This document shows positions 45,721-51,098 of a DNA stretch of 51,098 nt, piece after piece (position 1 is the first letter of the stretch; each line of letters opens with the position of its first letter). The notes beneath the pieces are model-generated. The model ran no database searches. It worked only from the letters and a program-made list of their open reading frames with translations, and was not told the DNA's origin. Source of the stretch: Dehalococcoidia bacterium (lineage in GTDB: Bacteria; Chloroflexota; Dehalococcoidia; Dehalococcoidales; UBA1222); assembly GCA_009776735.1 (NCBI GenBank), contig WRNG01000003.1, positions 1 to 51,098 of the forward strand, read 5' to 3'. The translations under genes were made by a program, and so were the position numbers.

Positions 45721-46250
45721 AAGCCAGCAATGCCGCCGGCACATGCGCCGTGAGGATTATTCTTATTAATGACAGCAGTAATATTAGTGTTTTCCATACC
45801 GACATTCTTTATCGTTGCATTGTCAACAAAACCAAATAAACCAACATACTGATAATCGCTGCCAGTGATTGTCATGTCGCTGATTACGAAGCCCTGTCCA
45901 TCAAAAGTTCCCGTAAAGCGACTTGCGTTTGAGTCGGTGGAATTATCGCCAATCGGCACCCACTCTCCACCGGACAGGTCTATGTTCTGAGATAGGTGAT
46001 ATACGCCGTTCAGCGGATAGCTGGCATCATCACCTATCTTTTCAAGTTCAGCCCTGCTTGATATAGGTTTTGAACCTGTTACAGGTGCTTCAATTGGTGC
46101 GATGAACTTACCATTGGAGCCGTACTGAGGTGCTAAAGGTGTTTCAGCAGCAACTGCCGGCACAGAGGCTGGAGCAATAAACGACAACAACCCCACCCCC
46201 AGAAATGCCGTGAGAAGTACCCCTATTAACCGTTTAGATGTATTACTCAT
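45501..46250 (-). CDS. GLUG-repeat surface protein, N-terminal part before frameshift
   Basis: Begins with a Sec signal peptide (KRLIGVLLTAFLGVGLLSFI...AVAA). A linker (ISSRAELEKIGDDASYPLNGVYHLSQN) and FTGTFDGQGFVISDMTI follow, typical of GLUG-motif adhesin-like proteins, then the first repeats (GGIAGF...CYNTGDVTANT). The frame stops at 45501 just after a repeat start (GGIVGYAFIF). Deleting one base from a T6 run on the coding strand restores GYAFIFDLYGTST and joins it to the downstream frame. GLUG proteins are usually secreted surface or adhesion proteins; the ligand is unknown. AGGAGA precedes the ATG. Confidence 0.85.
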   Translation of the reverse strand: MSNTSKRLIGVLLTAFLGVGLLSFIAPASVPAVAAETPLAPQYGSNGKFIAPIEAPVTGSKPISSRAELEKIGDDASYPLNGVYHLSQNIDLSGGEWVPIGDNSTDSNASRFTGTFDGQGFVISDMTITGSDYQYVGLFGFVDNATIKNVGMENTNITAVINKNNPHGACAGGIAGFAIGSTIANCYNTGDVTANTSGGAWASAGGIVGTAYTNSITITNCYNTGDVTANAPVDSNAYAGGIVGYAFIF

Positions 46251-46307
46251 ATCTTCTCCTGACTGTACATTTATGCAGTATTTGCTACCTGTGAATGGTT
46301 GCGATAT

Positions 46308-46730
46308 TTATGTACAGGGTAATAACTCAGCGTCGCTAAAGTAGAGTTTGATTTCCTGTTCCGCCGTTTGTGCGGAGTCTGAACCGTGAACGGCGTTACG
46401 CTCGATGTCTATGCCATAGTCCTTACGGATGGTGCCTTCACTGGCCTTGGCAGGATCAGTTGAGCCCATGGCGGAGCGAATAGTGTTTACAGCGTCATTC
46501 CCTTCAAAAACAGCTGCTACAATTGGGCCGGAAGTGATGTAATTGATTAATCCATCAAAGAAAGGGCGTTCTCTATGCGGAGAGTAATGACGTTCGGCTA
46601 ACCCTCTATCCATTTGTAGCATTCTTAAAGCTACTAATGTCATGCCAGTCTTCTCTAACCTGCCAATTATTTCACCGCTTAGTCTGCGCGCAACAGCGTC
46701 AGGCTTAACCAATACTAAAGTTTTTTCCAT
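46308..46730 (-). CDS. ndk: Nucleoside diphosphate kinase
   Basis: Moves the gamma-phosphate between nucleoside tri- and diphosphates through a phosphohistidine. The 140-aa product has LVKPDAVARRLSGEIIGRLEKTG, the active-site His in RNAVHGSDS, and MGSTDPAKASEGTIRKDYG. AAAGGAG precedes the ATG. It lies about 60 bp after tsaB, likely the last gene of the thiL-tsaE-tsaB-ndk run. Confidence 0.97.
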   Translation of the reverse strand: MEKTLVLVKPDAVARRLSGEIIGRLEKTGMTLVALRMLQMDRGLAERHYSPHRERPFFDGLINYITSGPIVAAVFEGNDAVNTIRSAMGSTDPAKASEGTIRKDYGIDIERNAVHGSDSAQTAEQEIKLYFSDAELLPCT

Positions 46731-46789
46731 GTTGTCACTCCTTTCTATTCCGATATATAGTATCTCAATTCAATAGCAAATTTTCAATC

Positions 46790-47503
46790 TTAGGAGCAGG
46801 TTGTTCCATCTGGTTCATTGGAAAATAGAACTGTTCTTGACTTTGGTTGACTGATACGTGGTTTGCGTAGATATAAAGGCTGTATTAAGCTTACATCGTC
46901 TATCATGCTGTTTAGAATACGCTGTTCACCTAGATTTACTAGTGCTGTAATTCGACTGCAAGACGTGTTATCAAATTGAGCGAATGGCAGTAGTTTTTGC
47001 TGTATTGCGGATACCATCTCGCTGTTTATTTCTCCGCCAAAGATAGTGGGTTGAGTTATGCGCGAGAATAATGTGTCTAATGTTGTTATGCACTCTTTCT
47101 CTAAGCATGTCCACTCGTTTTGTTTTTGGTATATGGCCGAGGCGATTTCTTGGTGACCTGCCGGCATGATGACACAGATTGGTAGAGTGCTGTCTGAATG
47201 TTGGTAGGCAGCAGCTTCAAGAGTACTAATGCCGACTATAGGCACATTGAGGCTAAATGACAACCCTTTGGCGCTCCCGATACCGACCCGTATTCCGTTA
47301 AAACTTCCCGGTCCACGCGCAACAATTATGCCTTCAATATCATTGATAGTGATGAGAGTTTGCTTAAGTAGGGCATCGATGTGTGGTAGTAACTCGACAG
47401 AGTGGTTACGATTGCATCTCCATGAGTTCTCAGCGATAACTTTCTGGTTGTGGAATAAAGCTAATCCGGCCGTTTCTGAGGAGGTGTCAATAGCCAAATA
47501 CAT
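46790..47503 (-). CDS. tsaB: tRNA t6A biosynthesis protein TsaB
   Basis: A pseudo-ATPase-fold partner of TsaD in threonylcarbamoyl-adenosine (t6A) modification of ANN-decoding tRNAs. YLAIDTSSETAGLALF opens the fold, HSVELLPHIDALL follows, and GPGSFNGIRVGIGSAKGLSFSLNVPIVGISTLEA is the family signature. At 237 aa it is normal. There is no acetyltransferase (RimI) fusion. It follows tsaE after 6 bp; tsaD is not in the window. Confidence 0.95.
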   Translation of the reverse strand: MYLAIDTSSETAGLALFHNQKVIAENSWRCNRNHSVELLPHIDALLKQTLITINDIEGIIVARGPGSFNGIRVGIGSAKGLSFSLNVPIVGISTLEAAAYQHSDSTLPICVIMPAGHQEIASAIYQKQNEWTCLEKECITTLDTLFSRITQPTIFGGEINSEMVSAIQQKLLPFAQFDNTSCSRITALVNLGEQRILNSMIDDVSLIQPLYLRKPRISQPKSRTVLFSNEPDGTTCS

Positions 47504-47509
47504 TTTGTT

Positions 47510-47998
47510 TTATCCTTTGTCTTCCTGTCGAGGTATTTGCGGTGGTATCTGAGACAAAAGTGTTTGATAGCGCTCTCCGCAAAGAGTGAATTTAATTTCT
47601 CGAGAAGTGTCTTGATTATAGCTTAACTCCACTAGCAAATGACATTCTTTAATGAGATTTGAGTTTCGTTCAGCCCATTCAATAACACATAAGCCCTTTC
47701 CGTATAAATAATCTTCTATGCCAAGTTCGTCAATTTCGTCCAGTTCCACTCGGTATAGATCCATATGATAAAGCGGAATGAGCCCGTAAAGCTCGCGCAC
47801 AATTATGTATGAAGGACTGGCAGTCCCTGCCGTTATACCTAATGCGGTGGCAATTCCTTGTGTGAGGCAGGTCTTGCCAACTCCCAGAGGGCCACTGAGC
47901 AGTATAATATCACCCGGGCAGGCTAACTTGCCGATTTCCTGCCCAATTTGTTGTGTCTGTTCGGCGGAGCAGCTGGAGACTGTAAAATAGTTAGGCAA
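47510..47998 (-). CDS. tsaE: tRNA t6A biosynthesis ATPase TsaE
   Basis: P-loop ATPase required for t6A synthesis with TsaB and TsaD. It has Walker A LSGPLGVGKTCLTQGIATALG, SPSYIIVRELYG, the Walker B-like HMDLYRVE and CVIEWAER. The track ORF starts inside thiL; TTG 47998 (PNYFTVSSCSAEQTQQIGQ), overlapping the thiL stop by 8 bp, fits the usual N terminus, though no strong ribosome site confirms it. Confidence 0.92.
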   Translation of the reverse strand: MPNYFTVSSCSAEQTQQIGQEIGKLACPGDIILLSGPLGVGKTCLTQGIATALGITAGTASPSYIIVRELYGLIPLYHMDLYRVELDEIDELGIEDYLYGKGLCVIEWAERNSNLIKECHLLVELSYNQDTSREIKFTLCGERYQTLLSQIPPQIPRQEDKG

Positions 47999-48983
47999 AA
48001 TGGTCCCAACCCGTTTTTTCAAGATGATATTTGCCGCCATTGCTGTTGAATAAATGCACTTCCCCATTTTCTCCGTTTTCAATAGTACCGATTACATGAC
48101 AAGGAGTGGTCATGGCACCTGCAATAGATGACATAATGTGTGGTGCTGCGGTGAATAGTAATTCGTAGTCTTCGCCTCCGTTTAATGCCAGATTAAGCGC
48201 TTCTTGGTTGAAATGCTCTTGGAGAGTAGGGTGGAGTGGAATTGCTGAGAGATATAAGTGGGCACTTACTTCACTTAAGTGGCAGATGTGTTTTAAATCT
48301 GAGACAAGCCCGTCACTAATATCAATACAAGCACTGGCGCCTTTTTCTTGCAACAGAGTGCCTTCAGCAAGCCGCGGAATTGGTTGCCAAAAAGACTGCT
48401 TTAGTAAATCTCCGCTGGCGGGTGCGCTTCCTCTCTCACTTATCAAGTTCAGCCCACCGGCCGCTAAACCAAGATATCCTGTAACAGCAATTTGGTCACC
48501 CGGTTGAGCGCCATCACGTTTCAAAATTCTGCCGTGTGTGCTTCCAGTCAAAGCAACGTTTATAAATATAGTGGCGGAAGAGGAAATGTCTCCTCCAACT
48601 ATGATGGTATCGGATTGTTGTGCCAGGTCCAATATCCCATAATATATTTCTTCCACATTTGCCACAAGGCAGTCGGGAGGAAGCCCCAGTGTTACTAGGG
48701 CATATTCGGCTTTTCCTCCCATAGCGGCGATGTCACTTAGATTTACACTGAGTGCTTTCCAACCTAAAGAATACCAAGAAGTTTCTTCAAGACGGAAATG
48801 GATGTTTTGTACCAGACAATCGGTGGTGGCCAGCGTGGTGTGCGATGTATTATGCCATGCGGCAGTATCATCGCCTATGCCGAGAATCAAGTTCTGGAAT
48901 AACGGCTTTCCACCTTGTTTTTTGGCTATAAGGGAGGATAGCCGCTTGATCAGAGCGAATTCGCCGATTTCTTTTACTTTCAT
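47991..48983 (-). CDS. thiL: Thiamine-monophosphate kinase
   Basis: Makes thiamine diphosphate from thiamine monophosphate, the last step of the pathway. It is an AIRS/PurM-fold protein with GEFALIKRL at the start, ILGIGDDTAAW, TDCLVQNIHFR, SDIAAMGGKAEYALVTLGLP, VGGDISSS, CIDISDGLVSDLKHIC and GGEDYELLFTA. At 330 aa it is normal. No TPP riboswitch is visible upstream. It is divergent from mobA and heads the thiL-tsaE-tsaB-ndk run. Confidence 0.95.
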   Translation of the reverse strand: MKVKEIGEFALIKRLSSLIAKKQGGKPLFQNLILGIGDDTAAWHNTSHTTLATTDCLVQNIHFRLEETSWYSLGWKALSVNLSDIAAMGGKAEYALVTLGLPPDCLVANVEEIYYGILDLAQQSDTIIVGGDISSSATIFINVALTGSTHGRILKRDGAQPGDQIAVTGYLGLAAGGLNLISERGSAPASGDLLKQSFWQPIPRLAEGTLLQEKGASACIDISDGLVSDLKHICHLSEVSAHLYLSAIPLHPTLQEHFNQEALNLALNGGEDYELLFTAAPHIMSSIAGAMTTPCHVIGTIENGENGEVHLFNSNGGKYHLEKTGWDHFA

Positions 48984-49011
48984 TATTTTGGATTATAGCA
49001 TGCGTAAAGTT

Positions 49012-49061
49012 TAACTCCAATCAAAAACAGGTACAGGATTGGAGTTATTAAGAATTTTTTT
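49012..49061 (+). terminator. Perfect 11-bp inverted repeat with T-run between thiL and mobA
   Basis: TAACTCCAATC and GATTGGAGTTA pair around a 14-nt loop, and seven T residues follow 6 bases later on the plus strand. It resembles a terminator but lies between divergent genes, 70 bp before the mobA start, so termination of an upstream gene is not its role. Attenuator or operator are alternatives. Confidence 0.5.
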
Positions 49062-49130
49062 GGAAATATCATGAACGGATATATCATTTATTTGACTTAA
49101 GTGTTAAAATAATATGAGGGGGGATTTGAA

Positions 49131-49760
49131 TTGGGGGTGGGTTGTGTTTCAGAGATTGGGGGTATTATTCTCGCCGGCGGAAAAGGTCAAAGGCTCGGCC
49201 AAGAGAAGGCCTGTGTTGATATTGGTGGGCGTAGCCTACTTGAGAGAGCAATTGCAAAGCTGGAATGTTTCGTCAATGAAATCGTGATTGTGAAATCACT
49301 GGGAAGTCACACTCCATTTGCCAGTGAGGGCTCCACAAAAGTGGTGAATGACCATGTAAGTGGTAAAGGTCCTTTGGCGGGAATTCATGCCGGTTTAGTA
49401 CACTCCTCATTTTTGACCAATGTCGTTTTAGCTTGCGATATGCCTTTGGTGAGCAGTGAATTATTAAGTTATATGGTCAAAATGAGTGCAGGTTATGATA
49501 TTGTTGTCCCGCGTATAAACAGGTGTTATGAACCTTTGGCGGCAGTTTATTCAAAGGAATGTATATGCGTGATTGAGGATATGCTGTCCCAAGATGTTTT
49601 AAAGGTTGAGGCATTGTTTCCAAGGATGCGGACGCGGTTTGTTGACAAGAAGGAAATAATAAGATTTGACCCTGAGAATTGTGGTTTTATGAATATTAAT
49701 AGGCCGGCCGATATTGAAAAGGCCAGGAGGATTTTGGGAGGAACTAGGATTGGTATTTGA
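49131..49760 (+). CDS. mobA: Molybdenum cofactor guanylyltransferase MobA
   Basis: Attaches GMP to molybdopterin to form the MGD cofactor of DMSO-reductase-type enzymes such as formate dehydrogenase and related oxidoreductases. It has the nucleotidyltransferase signature IILAGGKGQRLGQEKA, VNDHVSGKGPLAGIHAGL and LACDMPLVSSELL, then the C-terminal FMNINRPADIEKA. At 209 aa it is normal. The start is TTG 49131 or GTG 49137 behind a G-rich stretch. Coupled to the next gene. Confidence 0.88.
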   Translation: MGVGCVSEIGGIILAGGKGQRLGQEKACVDIGGRSLLERAIAKLECFVNEIVIVKSLGSHTPFASEGSTKVVNDHVSGKGPLAGIHAGLVHSSFLTNVVLACDMPLVSSELLSYMVKMSAGYDIVVPRINRCYEPLAAVYSKECICVIEDMLSQDVLKVEALFPRMRTRFVDKKEIIRFDPENCGFMNINRPADIEKARRILGGTRIGI

Positions 49761-50481
49761 TTCGGATTGTTTTGTATTCAAGGCGCCGCCTAGTATTGCT
49801 AGAGCACGGCGAGTTTTAATTAAGCCTGCTGCTGGTGTAAGTGCGCCGTACCCGCTCACGACAAGTCGCGAGATGATGGTTTCAATTATTATGGGCATTC
49901 GACAAATCAGCGATGCCGATATTCTTATCCTTGAAGGGACACCCAGCGGAGAGCCTATGGCCTCAGTCTATAAAGAGTTACGCTATGATTTTCCCAGAGT
50001 ATTAACACTTGACGTGCGTGACACAACTCTGGTGGAAGTGGAAAATCCTTTGTCAAAACCGCTTGTTATGCCAACTTTCATGCTGCCAAACGTGATTCTT
50101 TCCAGTGATTACCTTATTAGTGTAACTCCGCTGAAAGTGATTAATGGGATAGGACGGCTCAGTATTTCCAATTTGCTAGGTTTAATTCCATCTAACAGAT
50201 ATGGTAGTGGGAACAATGGTGGATGGGAAGAATTGTATGCCTTAGGGATTGATAAAGTGTTAACGGATTTATTTTATACCATGCCCTTTGATTTAGGAGT
50301 AGTAGAAGGCAGAGAGAAGTTTAGTGCAACTTCTGGTAATAATGACGGACAAAGAGAACCGGTAGGTAAAGTATTCGTTGGCGAGCCGTATATGGTGGAT
50401 TTGGAAGTTTCACAATCCTTGGGAATAAAGGTAGATTACCTTAAGTCAATAGATGAAGCTAAAGCTGACTTGGAGTTATAG
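49750..50481 (+). CDS. DUF362-like protein of unknown function
   Basis: A 244-aa protein whose N-terminal region (ARRVLIKPAAGVSAPYPLTTSREMM) and the following DADILILEGTPSG and DYLISVTPLKVI resemble DUF362 proteins. No Cys-rich ferredoxin part is present, so this is the DUF362 core alone. Function unknown. I place the start at TTG 49750, 8 nt after GGGAGGA, which overlaps the mobA stop by 11 bp; the track start 49714 is also TTG but lacks a ribosome site. Confidence 0.65.
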   Translation: MVFDSDCFVFKAPPSIARARRVLIKPAAGVSAPYPLTTSREMMVSIIMGIRQISDADILILEGTPSGEPMASVYKELRYDFPRVLTLDVRDTTLVEVENPLSKPLVMPTFMLPNVILSSDYLISVTPLKVINGIGRLSISNLLGLIPSNRYGSGNNGGWEELYALGIDKVLTDLFYTMPFDLGVVEGREKFSATSGNNDGQREPVGKVFVGEPYMVDLEVSQSLGIKVDYLKSIDEAKADLEL

Positions 50482-50573
50482 AAGGTATTTGGTAGATTCT
50501 CACTCCATTAACCTCTTGCTTTTAGAACTAAGGAATACAGCCTTGTCTTGCTTTGGATAGTAGTACATATTTT

Positions 50574-50602
50574 TTGCAAAGTGATTTAAGATTTGCTACT
50601 CT
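50574..50602 (+). promoter_or_regulatory. Putative promoter of the 46-aa protein gene
   Basis: TTGCAA and TACTCT are 17 bp apart. The predicted start near 50609 gives an 18-nt leader that just includes AAGGAGG. Confidence 0.55.
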
Positions 50603-50626
50603 TTTGCGGAGATTAAGGAGGAAATT

Positions 50627-50767
50627 ATGGGAAATCGTGATATGGGTCATAAAGAAACTAAGAAACCTAAAAAGGGGTGCAAAAGGCCTTCAGTCGGTGG
50701 GATGATTGTGCCAACGCCTGAAGTAGAGGTTATCAAGAAAAAGAAGAGAGTTGATTCAGATAATTAA
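50627..50767 (+). CDS. Small basic protein of unknown function (46 aa)
   Basis: Too short for the ORF track. A strong AAGGAGG precedes the ATG by 6 nt. The product starts MGNRDMGHKETKKPKKGCKR and ends in a second basic stretch (VIKKKKRVDSDN), with a central VPTPEVEV. The composition and the MGNRxxGHKExKKPKK start recall small conserved basic proteins seen in several bacteria; role unknown. It has its own likely promoter. Confidence 0.7.
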   Translation: MGNRDMGHKETKKPKKGCKRPSVGGMIVPTPEVEVIKKKKRVDSDN

Positions 50768-51073
50768 TAGGGTTCTGTATATGCTGGGGTTGTCAACGTC
50801 AATACTTTTTGGGGCAGAGAATTAAGCACTAGTTTTCCGTAGCCATAGAAATTCCAATATTTAAGTCAGATAGTTTATCAGAGACAGATTAGCAGATAGT
50901 ATTTCAATATTTGACACTCTAGGTAAAATAACAGGTGAATTCTTGTGATAAGGAGATGTTTCAAAGAGCACAGAATTTGATACCACTTATTGGTTCCAAA
51001 AGGACGTTACCCCCAAAATTAAAGCCAACAGGATTTAGAGTTCTCCGCTAAAATATATAAGTGGAGGGCTTAA
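50768..51073. other. Intergenic stretch before a transposase start
   Basis: No gene is seen in these 306 bp. The last about 70 bases (ACGTTACCCCCAAAATTAAA onward) probably include the left end of an IS3-type element, because a transposase-like start follows, but I cannot fix the terminal inverted repeat without the right end. Confidence 0.4.
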
Positions 51074-51098
51074 ATGAAAGCCAAGCGTTACACAGAGG
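51074..51098 (+). mobile_element. Start of an IS3-family transposase OrfA (cut by window edge)
   Basis: GTGGAGGG precedes an ATG that reads MKAKRYTE before the window ends. IS3-family OrfA proteins commonly begin M-K-x-K-R-[FY]-T-E-E-Q-I, so this is probably such a transposase. Only eight codons are visible, so confidence is limited. Confidence 0.5.

Noticed and set aside
46263-46317. CTGTACAT / ATGTACAG inverted repeat between ndk and the GLUG gene
   Set aside because: Only 8 bp arms about 40 nt apart, with one arm inside the ndk stop region; no known operator matched and chance is plausible.

Overview
The window looks like a piece of a Dehalococcoidia-type (Chloroflexota) chromosome with moderate GC. 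I infer this from the gene content and order: ftsZ followed by nrdR and a B12-dependent class II ribonucleotide reductase; the long block rpsB-tsf-pyrH-frr-uppS-cdsA-dxr-rseP-ispG-...-proS; a short EF-Ts; a GuaB3-type IMPDH-like protein; and a PurL with two PurS-like domains at its N terminus. No database search was possible. Most of the window is dense housekeeping sequence with few gaps.

Layout. 1-5015 (+): the 3' end of ftsZ with a strong terminator, then nrdR and nrdJ behind a promoter carrying two NrdR-box-like palindromes 32 bp apart, then a NYN-domain protein. 5154-8177: an uncharacterised radical SAM protein (+), yqeY (-) and mntP (+), followed by a decayed stretch holding a Sel1-repeat remnant. 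8584-8935: the RNase P RNA with its own promoter. 9057-13711 (+): an S41 protease and pheS-pheT behind a near-consensus promoter. 13703-25026 (-): one long operon running rpsB, tsf, pyrH, frr, uppS, cdsA, dxr, rseP, ispG, a membrane metallophosphoesterase, a tyrosine phosphatase and proS. It joins translation, UMP kinase, MEP isoprenoid synthesis, undecaprenyl and CDP-diacylglycerol lipid synthesis. 25154-28784 (-): purL-purQ. 28922-32422 (-): a heterodimeric ABC exporter.

32598-34078 is the most accessory-looking part. A tRNA-Thr(CGU) gene is followed 1.4 kb later by a 50-bp direct repeat of its 3' half (48/50 identical). Between them lie a small minus-strand gene, two fragments resembling phage antirepressors, an intact YefM/YoeB-type toxin-antitoxin pair with its own promoter, and a perfect 28-bp palindrome. 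No integrase is visible. I read this as the shrunken remains of a tRNA-integrated element that kept its toxin-antitoxin module.

34119-43791 holds an unknown acidic-tailed protein (+), guaB3 (-), rsmI, a small zinc-binding protein, metG and a polyprenyl synthase (+), ftsH (-), a TauE/SafE permease (+) and an endonuclease IV-like TIM barrel (-). 43876 onward: rsfS (+), a GLUG-repeat surface protein (-) split by a one-base frameshift in a homopolymer, the block thiL-tsaE-tsaB-ndk (-), then mobA with a coupled DUF362-like gene (+), a 46-aa basic protein, and at the right edge the first codons of what looks like an IS3-family transposase.
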